Assembly: GCA_030549495.1 (NCBI GenBank) | Contig: JAUIRK010000742.1 | Location: 1-64,000 of the forward strand | Reading direction: 5' to 3' | Length of the DNA stretch: 64,000 nucleotides | From: Nectonema munidae | Lineage: Eukaryota; Nematomorpha; Nectonematoida; Nectonematidae | In this document: positions 22,742 through 35,100 of the stretch, piece after piece | Layout: every line of letters starts with the position of its first letter | Numbering within the stretch: the stretch's first letter is position 1 | Program-made: the position numbers and the translations under genes | The notes under the pieces: generated by a model | What the model saw: the letters and a program-made list of their open reading frames with translations, nothing else | What the model was told of the DNA's origin: nothing | Databases searched by the model: none

Positions 22742-24616
22742 ATATTCTTGCCTTTTCTGTACCCAAGAACTCTTTGTATAAAATGATACTGTAAACGTTT
22801 ATATATTTCTAATAATACATAGAGATTGTTGGGAATTTCATTGATATTCACAAAATGAAATTTTTAGTCTTAATTCCAACTAAAAAATATACTGAATATT
22901 AAACATTTGAAGATATTGATTTTTGAAAACAAATCGTAATCATTCTTCCTTATTGATCAAAAAACATGACCATGATTTTAGGTTTTAAAAGTTTATTTAA
23001 CCATTTCAAAACTGAAAAACATATCCTTGTAGGGGAGCTAAATTTATAATGGCTTAAATAAATTTAAAAAGAGCAAACAATTATACCCTGGAAAAGTTGT
23101 TGAATAAGGTAAGTAGTTTTGATTAAAAAAAGGTTTAACTCTGAATAATTTGGATAACTTGTCATATAGAGGAATTGCATTACTAGAAAATGGCTTAAAG
23201 CAAACACTCGCATACTACGAACAAGATACTCCTTCCTAATTTTCCAAATATAACGGTGCGCATTCTAAATTTATTAAAATGACTTAGCATTGTACTAAGG
23301 GTCTGAATAAAAAAGCAAAAATTTTTAAAAGAACTTCATCAAAAGGGCATTTTTTCCCTTTTTAGAATTTGAGATAAAAGTTTTTAAATGAAAAATTAAA
23401 ATAAAGGTTTTAAATTTGATTAAAAAATAATAATTACTCTGCTAAAGGTAGTTTCATAATGCCCTACAACTTATCATGCTCATTTTCTTCTTTCTTCCGT
23501 CTTCTACGTTAACTTCGAATCTTTTCTTAAAAGTTGCTCTACTGTTAGAAAACGTAACTTTTTCAATACTTTTTAATATGATATCTGGAAATGGCATTCA
23601 GGGAACCATTTATTCATTAAGCTTTAGTGACTCTGAAATCGTTGGAGTCTAATTTTAAATGGATAGGAATCTGTATTCAATTAAATTTAAGAGTAGGAAT
23701 GAAAAAAATAAGCTTCATTTTTGTAAGAGCATATAGTGCCTCTTTTTTAGGAGGCCTGAATTAAAAGTTGGCTTTACACATGATAAATTTTCAAAATATT
23801 TCAAGTCGTATTTTTGTAAGTACTAAAAATAAGTACGGAGTCTGTATTTTGCCTCTGAATCTGAAATCCTGATTGCAGTAAAGGTAAACTATGCGAATGT
23901 ACGTTCATCCTTTTCCTTTGTTTCGTTTTCCCACAGCCGAATTTACATTTTTCTTTCGCTTCATTTGAAAATAAATGCGAAGGTGAAGTAGCACTGTTTT
24001 TCAACGCATGGTGAGGCATGAGAAGATTGCACCATGTTGCGTACTAACTGTTGCATGTTGCAATGATTTTATGGCATGATCAAATATATAATACTTTATA
24101 AAACAAGCGCAAATATGCTGAAAACCATCTTGCCTTCACACCCCCTCACTGTGTGCGTCCACATATTTTGTAAAATTTTATTAAGTATAGAACATAATAT
24201 AGAATAAACTATATTATGTGAACGCTTAAATCTTAATTATTCTGGAAGTATTTAAAAGGATGATATACTTTAAACTCTAGTACGATTTTCTTTATTTCTT
24301 CTTATAATTATTTTATTGATTGAAATAATTCATAAGTTTTCAATAACGTTTTACAAGTCTTTGCAATAACGCATTTATATCTGTTTAGCGCTCATAAACA
24401 AGATAGATTGAAATGGATAGAATGGCATCATTTATAACGCGTGAATGTCATCATCACAGCCAAACCAATGCACTTTTCTTAATTAGACACTCGTTTGCAA
24501 AGATACAAATCATTTGTAAAAGTTTTATTTCTTAAAATGATATGATTATAGATAAAAGTATGGCTTTAAAAATAATTTGTAATAAAAGTGGCACGTAAAA
24601 TAAATAGGAAATATTT
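22742..24616. other. Intergenic region between CMC1 and the membrane-protein gene
   Basis: AT-rich; no gene, tRNA or clear repeat seen. The two genes converge here, so this spacer holds both 3' UTRs. The frame at 23801-24019 (minus) has no family match. Confidence 0.4.
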
Positions 24617-25213
24617 TCACATACTACAAGACATTGACCTACTGCTCTTTGATTTGTGCTTTGTGTTCACATTTTCGGGTAGAGGATTGGATTTGGAAAT
24701 GGCTTTTGGTGTGTATGTTTGATAGCGTTTATTCTTGACAAACGAAAAAACTTGAATGTTTTCTTTGGGGATCAAAGGACTCAGATTGTCGTACAATTCA
24801 TCTGAATAATCGTAATTTTCTTTGTATTCATGTTCTGCCTCTTGGAAATTGGTGCTTTTGAAGTCAATGCCCTTCAAATTATTACAATTTTTGTCCTCTT
24901 CGCATGGAATTTCTTTTATCTTTCTCTGCGATAACTTACTCCTGAAGATTAAGACTAGAATGAGTAAGATGCAGAGTAAAAAAGATACAAGCAGGACGAA
25001 TGATAGGATGATTTTAAATATCAGCTTTTTGCTATCTTCTGACAACTTGACATACTTTTTGGAAATATTAATGAATTTGTACTGTGAAAGAATGGACTCG
25101 GGATAAACGTAGTCCTCGCTTTGAACGAGTCTTTTTCGCGAAAACGCTTGCACACTGATCACACTTGGATTTGGTAAATGTTCTTTACGAATTAATTTTT
25201 CTGGGTAAATCGT
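24617..25213 (-). CDS. Type I membrane protein with anosmin-like Cys box, exon 5 (FN3 end, TM, tail)
   Basis: Last exon of the five-exon gene starting at 32185. It opens after TATTTTCTTTAG| in phase 0 and codes 198 residues. The first ~35 complete the FN3-like fold (HLPNPSVISVQAFSRKRL). A transmembrane helix lies at exon residues ~64-90 (IILSFVLLVSFLLCILLILV), with basic RSK directly after it, so the C-terminus is cytoplasmic. The ~108-residue tail is acidic then Ser/Lys-rich, contains tyrosines in NYDYSDELYDNL that could be phosphorylation or endocytic sites, and ends SRSMSCSM. No kinase or other catalytic domain is present. The tail matches no family I recognise. Confidence 0.8.
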   Translation of the reverse strand, partial: TIYPEKLIRKEHLPNPSVISVQAFSRKRLVQSEDYVYPESILSQYKFINISKKYVKLSEDSKKLIFKIILSFVLLVSFLLCILLILVLIFRSKLSQRKIKEIPCEEDKNCNNLKGIDFKSTNFQEAEHEYKENYDYSDELYDNLSPLIPKENIQVFSFVKNKRYQTYTPKAISKSNPLPENVNTKHKSKSSRSMSCSM

Positions 25214-25452
25214 CTAAAGAAAATATCCAATGATTAGAGATGAAATATTGAAATGATCATTGAAAGCATTCCTTTTAAAAATTTTAAATACTGTTTAAAA
25301 CGGGTTCTTATTTCAAGTTTTTTAGTTTCATCGCTAAAACAATAATAAATGTTCTGAAACACAAACAGTGTGTTCATATATTAGCCAACCTAGTGAACCA
25401 TACTGAAGATTTCAAAACGTTATAACAACAAAGTGATTAAATTTGAATTTAC

Positions 25453-25671
25453 CATGTAAACATTTTGATACATCTCCTTGGACTTGATCTTTATCGTGTA
25501 CACAATTTTGGAAGAAGCGAAAACGCTGTTCCACTTTATTAGGACTTCTTCGCCCAAATCTTCAACATTGACTTTGAGTGGCGCTGAATTGAACTTTTTT
25601 CTCTTGCTTCCTGCATCTGATCTCTCTTCATTTTTGTCGTAGAAAGCACAAGCTATTTTACAACCAGGAAA
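25453..25671 (-). CDS. Membrane-protein gene, exon 4 (Cys box end and FN3-like domain)
   Basis: 219 bp, 73 codons, phase 0 on both sides (acceptor CAATGTACAG|, donor ATG|GTAAAT). It begins FPGCKIACAFYDKNEE, the end of the cysteine box, passes through a basic Ser/Lys linker, then enters an FN3-like beta sandwich: PLKVNVEDLGEEVLIKWNSV with the core Trp, and IVYTIKIKSKEMYQNV with the core Tyr. The upstream intron is only 68 bp and lacks a good pyrimidine tract. Confidence 0.78.
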
Positions 25672-25739
25672 CTGTACATTGTTTAAATTGATATTTTATG
25701 AAATTGTTCCATTAAATTGATATTGTGAAAATAACTCAC

Positions 25740-25811
25740 GCATGCGGTGGAATAACACAAATTACTCCAGACTTCTGCCTGTGTTTTCAGCATTTTGCAG
25801 TTGTGCCAACA
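25740..25811 (-). CDS. Membrane-protein gene, exon 3 (Cys-rich)
   Basis: 72 bp, 24 codons, phase 0, between CTTCCCTAG| and |GTGAGT. Encodes CWHNCKMLKTQAEVWSNLCY plus STAC: five cysteines and two tryptophans. The spacing resembles the N-terminal cysteine-rich box of anosmin-1 (pattern C..C...C..L...C...C..GC). Too short to be found by frame length alone; supported by exact splice signals and phase. Confidence 0.72.
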
Positions 25812-28735
25812 CTAGGGAAGAAACGATAATAATAACAATATATTTACATACATATATAACTTACGATGCGTTAGACTATTTCGCTCATGTTAACCGATTT
25901 AGTAAAAATGTTCCAAAAGGAAATGCAGACAAACTCCTATTTTGAAAAGAGAACATTTTTTGCGAAAAAATTGGGAACATTAAGCTTTAGTTGAAACATG
26001 GAGTGTGATATGTCAAAATGTTGCAAACTTTATCCAGAATTTGAATATGCATGCAATATAACTATTCATTAAAAATTCAGTTAATCTAAGTCATAATCCA
26101 GTGGGTCTCAATCTTTTAACCATCACCCCCCTAAGACCAAGCCTTTCTCTCCACGCCGCCTTGCATCTAACTAAATATAAATTAGTGTGATACTGATATT
26201 ACTTTTTAGTAAATATTAGTTATATTTGACATTTTATTTATTAGTGAGTTATTTGACCCAGAATATTTAAAGATAAAAAATTAATGAATTTTTGATTCGG
26301 TTAAGAACGACTGCCATAATCCAAACTAATTTCAACATCTATTAGATTTAACCTTTCCTTCCAACATTTCAAAAATGAAAAAACCACTTTTCCATTGTAG
26401 CTATAATAGTTTTGGCAAACTATTTTTCTTATAATAAGTCGAATCATGACGTTTAACGCATCTAAATGTTGCCATTCACTAGATTTAATTCCAAACATTG
26501 ATTATTTTTAATTACAACTAAATTCAAAAATAATGTTTTGCTATAATACTTTTTGCTAGGTATTTTATAAAACAATCTGTTTATCTAAGTCCTAGTTATT
26601 AATCCGAAGAGTAATCTCAAAAGGATCCACATATTTTATATAAATTAATCAAAATCATATTGTTCTTTAGTTTTTAATTTCTAGAGTAAATGATTATATA
26701 TGCATAATCTTATAAAAAGGATGAATGTTTGGAGGCAACTACGTTATCATTATATTTTTTGCAATACCTTTTTGTTTTTGACACTTGGGAATGTTATGTA
26801 TTCGAATGTTGTGATATGAAACAAAAGAGGCATCTCTCATTATTACAAAATTTTAATGAAAACAGTTAATTTTTTTAAATTTTAAATTCTCGCCATATTT
26901 TTACACTTTAAAAAAAAATTTTTAAAGCAATGATATTTTAAATATCATTTTTTTATATCAAACTTGTTGACAGACAAGAGTAAAAAATTGAAGAATGAAA
27001 AATCATCTTATTTGCCTATTAAATACTTGTCAAATATAATACGAAGTTTTTGATTCCATAGATGGACATTCATTTTTTCAGGAATTTTTTTCATCTTTTT
27101 TATACTTACATTTGACTTATAAAACCATGTGTTTATTTGTTGGCAAATATATTTAATTTAAACGTGACTTTTATCAAAAGCGTGAATTTTTTAAAATAAA
27201 CTTAAAATAATTCAATGTATTTCAATTGGCATTGAATATTCATATCTCTAAGTTCTATTTATTCATATTATATATGAAATATTAATTCTTCAAGTCATAG
27301 TAGTCGAAATTAGTGGGATGAAAAAAAGGTAGACCGGGACTTAGCAATGCTACTGCGAAATTCACGAACAATTGTTATAACGTATTTCAGTGCTTTAATT
27401 ATAATTAAAATATTATAATTATTAATTAATAATTATTTTTATTTATTAAAAGTTCAAAAAAGGAAAATAAGCTTAAAATGTTTAAAAATCTAAAAAAATC
27501 AAATAAATTGCAAATATTGTCATGTATTTCAATGTTTAGAACTTTTTAGATTTTTTTCTTTTATTTCATGAATTTTTTTAATTTTAATTGTTAAAAACAT
27601 TAAAATTATTTTTAATTTATTTAAAAAAAAGTTTTCAAAAGATTTCGGATATTTTTGTTAGTCATACCCTTTGCAAACTTTATCCAGAATTTGAATATGC
27701 TGGAAAAGTGATCATTTATCAGGCCATGAGCTTTCATGTTTTTTTTAATTGTGAACTTTACAAATTTAGTACATTTACTGTTTTGCTCGAACTTTGGAAA
27801 CAAAGTTGATATATAATGAAAAATCGAGTAAAAAATTGAATGTAGTGAAAACAGTGTCATGCGAATACGCGGTGGATTTAAAAATATCCTTTTTAAACTT
27901 TTATATCGTTGTCACGTGGTAAATGTTATACTTATTACTTTTTGAAAAGATCGTTTAAAAGAAAATTATTTTTTAACTAAATATTGTATTCCTGATTAAA
28001 ATTCATCCTACTATTTTGTGACACTATATAAAATTTCTATTCAAGCACACAAATTAATTCAAACTGAAATGTAAAAAAAATCTAAGTAATAAAATAATTA
28101 ACACGAAGGTCATTTTAAAACCAAAAATCATTTAAATCACGTGTCCTAGTTTAAAATTGCCGTTATATGGTAAAGCGCTGCAACTTTTGAAAGAAAGAGA
28201 AAAAGATGGAAGGTAAAGAAGGAATAGTTACTATTTTAGTGAGTTCTGAGAAATTCTCTTAAAAATAGTCAGTCGTAAACTTCGTTGTCGGTTGTGTTTT
28301 ACCAGAACAAAAACAAATGATCGTATGAAGAGATTCTCTCCATATGATGTTAATGAGCTGTAAAATACAGCATGTTTATAATCCATCATTTGTTATAGTT
28401 TAATTTAATTTTTTTATTATATGGACCACTTGAAAAATAAAAAAAATAATTTAATAATTGTAATGAGCAATTGTAATCTGTTCAAATAAATTTTTTTATG
28501 TAACAAACTTTTTGGACTATAAATAAAAAGAATTTTGAAAGATGCGTTTCAAGAATCGTATAAATCTTTCATTATTATGATCATAAATTTTACTGCCATT
28601 GGATTTTTTAATTTTTTTTAAATCACATTCTCCAAGGGGGGGTTGGTGTCGATATCATACTCAATAACTACTTGCTATTGAATTGGATTTCCTTTGTCTC
28701 CTCAAACATAACTTAATAACATATAAAGTAAATAC
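25812..28735 (-). other. Intron 2 of the membrane-protein gene
   Basis: 2.9 kb of AT-rich DNA with no supported gene. A hAT-end-like CAGTGGGTCTCAATCTTTTA starts at 26099 without a visible partner. A 30-bp stretch at 26021-26050 recurs exactly at 27671-27700. Confidence 0.5.
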
Positions 28736-28795
28736 CATGTAGCAGTCCGGAATAGCAACACATTCTTCATTGGATTGGACAGTGACTTTTTTTAC
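28736..28795 (-). CDS. Membrane-protein gene, exon 2 (Cys-rich)
   Basis: 60 bp, 20 codons, phase 0, between CTTTTTAG| and |GTATTT. Encodes VKKVTVQSNEECVAIPDCYM. It supplies two more cysteines of the box. Confidence 0.7.
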
Positions 28796-30039
28796 CTAAA
28801 AAGAAGGAAAATAATAGTTAGTTTTTTGGGAAATTAAAAGCTTTGTTTAATTGATATTATTGGTCAGAATAATTTATGAAAATTAAGGGAAAATATTTTT
28901 CAAAGTTAAGAACAGTTTTTTAAAGATGATGATTGAAGAAGATAAGGAATAAGTACCACTGATTCAATAATATTCCTTAAAAATACGCTCAATATAATAA
29001 TTTAGTTTCTATAGGGCTAAGACTATACATTATGAAAATACACACTATAAAATTTTCCTTTCTAGAAGCAAATTCGATCAACATCGGAAACAGAGAGAAA
29101 GAGAGAAAAAGAACTTTATTCAAAATTAATTTAAATGAAAAATATATATGCAAACATTCCATGGAGGATCAAAAAGCGCGAGCCGACGAATAATCGCTTC
29201 CAAGGAAATGAAGTTGAAGAATTATATTCTATGAATGTATTATTTGACATTATGTATAAATGTATATGTAAATACATACTATGTTATATAACAATAACAC
29301 ATTCAACAAAGTAACTACATAAAGAAGAACAAAGCTTTAGTTTTTTCATAAAAAAATATATTTTATATTATAACCAATTTGAAAAATATAAAAAGGAAAT
29401 GAAACATACACAAGAATCAGTTATATACATTTGCTACATGTGTAGCAATTTTTAATGGTGCATAATTTATCATATTCATTAATAAATATTTTCTTTATTG
29501 ACATCTTGAAAACTCTCAATGATTTTTCAATACAAAATTCTACAAGAAAATCTTTTCAATGTTTGATTATTATCCTTATCCTTAAAGATTTTTTGGTGGA
29601 GAAAAGTTTTGTTCTTGTTAAAACTAAACTATTCATATTTCTAAGATAGTATTTTTGGACTTTGGAAACAAGAGCTAAAGAAGGTCATAAATGTAAGGTG
29701 ATGAGGATTGCGGAGTATAATTAACTATTATAAAACAAAAGTGGAAGAAGAAAATCATTTTATAAACAATATATCATTTTTAGTGTAATAAAGCAATTTA
29801 AATGTCAAACATTCAGTATTCTTCACTTTTCGTTGAAATAGTTCAAAAACTCGAAAACTCTTTTAAGGGTCGAAAAACTTTCACAAGATGGAGTGCTGAT
29901 TCCTATTGTTAGAGCAGCTTGATACTCAAAAAATACTCTAGACAATTGTATAATATATTTATTGAAATTACCAATGTACAAAGAAAAGACTTCTTCACAA
30001 GCGCACTTTATCGGAGGTAATTCATTTAAAACTTATTTA

Positions 30040-30139
30040 AGCTTGAAAAATTGAGTGGGGTGAGGGGTGGAGGGGCTCAGGTCAAAAATGGGGGGGGGGG
30101 GGGCTCAAGCCCCTAAAATAAATAGGGTGCGCGGGCCCT
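30040..30139 (-). mobile_element. Solo hAT-like end
   Basis: Read on the minus strand, it begins CAGGGCCCGCGCACCCTATT and continues with AGGGGCTTGAGCCCC and a poly-C tract, a typical hAT terminal layout. No matching opposite end was found upstream. Confidence 0.45.
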
Positions 30140-30852
30140 GGTAAATGGTATTTCAAGACATATGGGAATTTACCGATGACGCTATAAAACAAAGATATCG
30201 ATGGAATTAATCACATTCTCAAAATATCCCTTATGGTGTCCTCATTTGTGTGTATATATATACAACTCAAAATCCAATTTTCATTAAAAAGGAAATTGCT
30301 AAAATAAAGTTTTTTTAAAAGAAAAGTTAGGAAAGGTGTTAAATAAAAATTTAATCTAAAATTTTCTTAATAAATTGTAACCATTTTGAAAAAACACCAT
30401 GTCACAAGTTTGTTGTTTTCCAGTGGAAGATGTGACTATTGACGTTTTGGAATATTCCAACCAAAAACTTGTATCTTTGTATAAATTCCAAAAACCAACC
30501 TCAAACTTTATTGTCAAGTTAGAAGAGAAAAGGTTGACAAGTGACAACAGTGATAAATAGTAAGAAGCACAGACTTTAATCATTCAACAAAATCCTAGTC
30601 TACCCCACTGACAAACAATATTTTTTAGGAAATTTTTTTCCAAGTTTTATTACAGTGCACTATAAATACAGTTTTGGCATATACAGAGATACAAGCAAGA
30701 ATAAAACTTCAAACGCAAATTGACATGGAAAGATACCACCTCAAATTATACAACCTAGCAATCACATCTTGTATACAACTTACAGTGAGTGCAAAATAGT
30801 CAATTATATGAAAGTCGTTTTCAAACTTTACTTGTTATAACAGTGTGGTAAT

Positions 30853-31102
30853 CAAGGACGCAATCAGAGATTTTTGAAGGAGGGGCAAAACTAATAGATT
30901 TTTTGCTATTTTTAAAAGGCTTTAATTCAGCTCTGAAAATTAATATTTTTATAAATCTGAAATAATCTTTTTAAATAGAAGTTAAAAATTTTGATTTTTT
31001 TAATTAGACATTTAATTAAAAGTTTAAAAATTTTACAACATAAGCGTATCTGACTAGGAGGGGGGGGGGTATAATTGCCCCCTCCTACTAGTTGCGCCCT
31101 TG
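30853..31102. mobile_element. 250-bp hAT-like MITE
   Basis: Ends CAAGGACGCAATCAGAG and (inverted) CAAGGGCGCAACTAGTAG are imperfect terminal repeats, followed inward by GGAGGGGCAA and GGAGGGGGCAA. Flanks GTGGTAAT and GTGGTAGC look like an 8-bp duplication with two changes. Confidence 0.65.
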
Positions 31103-31169
31103 GTGGTAGCACTAGACCAGGGGTTCCCAAAATGGTCGATATCGATTATTACATAGAGGTTTTTTTCAT

Positions 31170-31262
31170 GGGGTGTTTTCATCGAAAAGGCGCAATTGCG
31201 CCGCTAAGAAAGTAGGCTTCATGCGAGATCGAACCCAAGACCTTGAATTATCGAAACATTCC
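31170..31262 (-). mobile_element. SINE copy, minus strand, inside a hAT-like MITE
   Basis: The reverse complement contains the SINE core: TCAAGGTCTTGGGTTCGATC (box B region), CATGAAGCC, then CGGCGCAATTGCGCC and GAAAACACCCC. It lies within the 31118-31853 element and so inserted after it. Confidence 0.65.
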
Positions 31263-31382
31263 TGCCTCATACATAGCGGTTGAAAGGGGGTCTGATATGT
31301 TATGAAGAATCCATTAAATTTCTTGGTAGAAAAAATGGAGATAGTTATGGTATGTATTAGTATATAAACATATAAAATATTA

Positions 31383-31682
31383 GGTACTTTCCTGTTATCG
31401 CCCCACCACCCATCGCTCTTCTACCACGATAAATATTCTTGTATTGTTTTAACCTAACCTACATTAAACTTACTATATATCATTAATCAAAACCTTTTTC
31501 ATAGAAAAAAAAGCCCATAAATGGAAAATGTAACATGTTTGATGCGATTCTTTTTGATATGGTTGAATTTTATCCACCTACAGATTAAAAGATTTTTCAC
31601 TTGTTTTTTTTTAATACATTTGTGTACTTTAATACATGTTTTATAACATTTTGGGGTGGTGGGGCGATAACAGGAAAGTACC
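31383..31682. mobile_element. 300-bp MITE with 29-bp inverted ends and perfect 8-bp duplication
   Basis: Terminal inverted repeats start GGTACTTTCCTGTTATCGCC and match over about 29 bp. Flanks AAATATTA at 31375-31382 and 31683-31690 are identical, so it is a young insertion. The ends do not carry the CAG start of hAT elements, so the superfamily is open. Confidence 0.82.
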
Positions 31683-32065
31683 AAATATTATTTTATATAT
31701 ACTATTATTTTAAAGGTAAATTTTCACATATTATTGGTCATCATCAGAAATGAAAAAAATGATTTTATATTTTTATTAAACTTGTCTGGGGGTCGAGAAG
31801 AAAGCAGTTAATCTATGAAGAGGTTGACGTGTTAAAAAGTTTGAGGATCCCTGCATTAGACCATACTTAGAATATATGGCATTTATGTCAAAAATTAGCA
31901 AGAATTTTATAATACTGTGATGAGTTTTTAATTAAATATTAATCTAATGTTATTGTGATATAATGAAATATAAAGTGGATCGAAAGTGATCAACGTGGTT
32001 CTACACGAAAGATAACATTTTATTCAAAATTGTGAAATTACGATTCAAAATGTAGTGAGTATTAC

Positions 32066-32185
32066 TTCATCCAAGCACTTTGCCCTGCACATAGCAATGA
32101 TGTTGGTGTCCTTGAAGACTCTGTCACTGGAAACGCAGTTCATGGAGCAAAGGAGAAGGAGCATCCAAAAGAAATTAGACAGCAT
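32066..32185 (-). CDS. Membrane-protein gene, exon 1 (signal peptide, start)
   Basis: 120 bp, 40 codons, ending GAA|GTAATA in phase 0. It starts with a clear signal peptide (MLSNFFWMLLLLCSMNCVSS, cleavage likely after the serines), followed by DRVFKDTNIIAMCRAKCLDE. The CRAKCL motif corresponds to the RCASRCL that opens the cysteine box of human anosmin-1. The full five-exon protein is 355 residues, all introns phase 0: signal peptide, Cys box, one FN3-like domain, TM, tail. Unlike anosmin-1 it has no WAP domain, a single FN3 and a membrane anchor, so it is not a direct Kallmann orthologue but may belong to an arthropod family with that box. Likely role (inference): cell-surface adhesion or signalling. 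Confidence 0.75.
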
Positions 32186-35100
32186 TTGCACTAGTAGAGC
32201 TTGAAAATAAAATTTCAGAGTGTAAGAAGTAAAAATGGTTACTGGATGTATACGAGGAAACCGTGTTGTTTAGAAATGAAGGTGAAACGCTTGTGTCTCA
32301 GCGGAAAAAGATTTCCTTACAGGGAATATTTAATTATCTTTAAGTATGTGGTATGATCAAATGGACATAAGCTTCTTTTCACGTCAGAATTACGTGAAGC
32401 ATTGAAGGATAGGAGGAAATGGAGAGTTGCATCACTTTTGTGTGGCTTGGGGTGTTAATTACTGTATCATAAAGAGGGGATATCATTTAACACCTAAGAA
32501 TTCTTCGTTGCTATATTTATCCTATATAATATTCACAAAGAAGGGAAACAAAGTTAAATTATTATCATTTGATTTGTGGTTTGAAGAAATTTAAGGACTG
32601 ATCTCTATACTCTATATGTATATATATTATAGTTCCATTATTTCAAACTTTTTATTTATCATAAAATGATAGGCGGAAGCAATTATGATAAAGTAATTAA
32701 AACAATACAAAATCAAATACTAATTCAATCTATATACAAATAGACGATAAAAAATTCTTCCTGAAAAGAATACAATTAAGGCATAATTAGTTCTTGTCTG
32801 TGACTAACCAATCTTAAACACTAGAACAGATTTTAATGACCTTTGCCTACTCTCTCTGAATTATTTTTCTTTTTGTGGAATTTCAAAAATGGTTAGGTTT
32901 ATGTAGTTTTTTTAAAGGTATTGTTTGTGATTTTTTTTTCTGTAAAATTCTTTCTCCAAAATTAGCAGACATCATTAAATTTATTTTTGAACAATATATT
33001 AATTGAGACTCATAGAAATGTTAACACGATATTTGCGAATTAAGCGTATGCATAGAGATTTTGCATAAGACTTTTATTTAGGGATGTACTGATTAATAAA
33101 ATCATTTATATAGAAAATAAATATCATTAAAAATTTTTCCAAACCTACAATCGGATCTATGATTGTAAAATCAAAAAATTGGCACCTGCAAAAATTCTAG
33201 AATCTGTACTTCTCTACTCCTATTTACATTTCGAAAGTACGATAGAATACTTCTGCTTTAATTAACTTATTGAAAGAAAATATTGAAACTGGTCCAATTG
33301 CGAAATTTAGAAATGGGGGGGGGGGGAGGGGGTGATTGGCGCTTCAGCTCCTAACTTTTGAGCATATCACCATATACTTCAATCAAGTTTAGTTTAATTT
33401 TTTAAAAGTAGAGTTGTACTTCAGATCTGTAAAGGGAGTTTGTGATTAGGGGCGTAAGTAAGGTTGGTTAGATACTCGGTTTCAATATCTCAAGGTCTTG
33501 GGTTCGATACAGCATCAAGCGTCCTTTCCTCATAGCTCGATACAAGCGAAGCAATCGTCCATTTTCGATGATAACATCCAAGGTTCTTTTACCTTTACTT
33601 TTTCAGATCTGTAAAATGATATGAGTAAATAATCTGTAGGTGTTCTTTCTCATTCCTTTCGTACATTTAGGTATTAATATCATTTACAAAGATTGCGATC
33701 AAAAAGATAATGTAAGAGAAAATGATATCGATTAAAAATGTCAGAGTTACAGATCTTATTGCAAAATTGCCCACTTTCTATTTCGCGCGTTATATAAAGT
33801 GTTATATTTTTGATCATGTCATCGGATTTGGAAAAAATGGAACATGCGAAGGAAAAGAAGATGAACTACCTTTTATTTCCGGCGAAGGACTTCATTGTGT
33901 GCATCCAGGGATGATGAAAGTCAGGAACTAAACATATGAAAAAAATGTGAAAGAAAAACAAGATAGCAATGTCATCTCCATATTTTATGACAACAAAGAA
34001 TGCCACGTATATGAAAAATTGTGAATGAATATCGTGTAAGAAAGTCAAAAGACAAATGAGGTTAGCAAAAATGTTTACACAACAGAAGGGCTCATTGGAA
34101 TATAGTCGAATTATGTGCTTCACTCGTTATTGGCGCATGGATGTGTTACTAAGAAAAAGCACATATTGGCCAGTTAAGAGCTAGTTATTCAATGAATTAG
34201 CCAGATGGTTGTTTAGTTCATTATTATTAGCTTAATTTAACAAGCTTTTATTCTGTTAATTGAATAAATGTTTATAAGACATGAGCGTAGTTAGTTTTAT
34301 GAATTCCGTCGCGACACAAAATTTATACGCATTCTAGACGTTAAACAAAACAAGTAACTATCCTAAAAATTAATCTTACTCGCAAATTTTCGACTTTTTG
34401 AATACTTAACTAATAAGCTTATAATATGTATTTAAAATAATTTGAGCAGCAAATCTCGTATTGGTAGTTGTTCGCGAAATCGCGTCTTTACGTTCCAATG
34501 AAGCTTCTACCAACGAGTAAACATTTGGCTTTATTATCGTGCTTGGAAGTTGTTCTGAATACCCTTTTTCAAATTTTTATCTAGAAGTCTACTTTTTTGA
34601 TAGCTCAACATATGTGCTACTAAGACAACTGACCACTTAAAAATTAAAATTACTAATTTTATGATACTATTTTTAGAATTTCATAAAAAATACCAATTCA
34701 TTTTTGTAATTTATTTTATTTATTTGAAGTTTCATCGAAATTCCAGTAAAACAAATTTTATCCACAAGATAATAGAAATTTGCTCTACAATCAACTATAA
34801 GGCTTAAAATTTTCAATACTTTATTTAAATTAAAATTGGGAGCAGGAAATTTGGACAGCTAATTTTATTAAAACAAATTTAAAAGTTGTAAAAAAGAACA
34901 TTTGGTTAATCATAAAAATATCTTTATATGTATATTTTTTTTATTTTAAATCCTAACCTTACAAAGTAAATAATTTAGTTCCGAAAATTTCGCGCTCCCA
35001 TAAAATTTAATGTATATATTAACAAGAAAATTCAAGTGGCTTACTGAAGTTAAGTAGTTAGATATTGAAAATAACAAAATAACTGAAAAGTAAAAAACAA

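Larger units (their letters stand above)
31118..31853. mobile_element. 736-bp hAT-like MITE containing a nested MITE and a SINE
   Basis: Starts CAGGGGTTCCCAAAATGG and ends AGTTTGAGGATCCCTG; the inverted right end CAGGGATCCTCAAACT matches the left. Flanks CACTAGAC (31110-31117) and CATTAGAC (31854-31861) are an 8-bp duplication with one change. Contains the SINE at 31170 and the MITE at 31383, both later arrivals. Confidence 0.75.
28796..32065 (-). other. Intron 1 of the membrane-protein gene, filled with MITEs
   Basis: The interval between exons 1 and 2 carries the elements at 30040-30139, 30853-31102 and 31118-31853. The rest is AT-rich without coding signal. Confidence 0.5.

Noticed and set aside
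24617-25671. Integrin alpha tail
   Set aside because: I first considered this because of the TM and tail, but there is no GFFKR-like motif and the extracellular part is a Cys box plus FN3-like domain.
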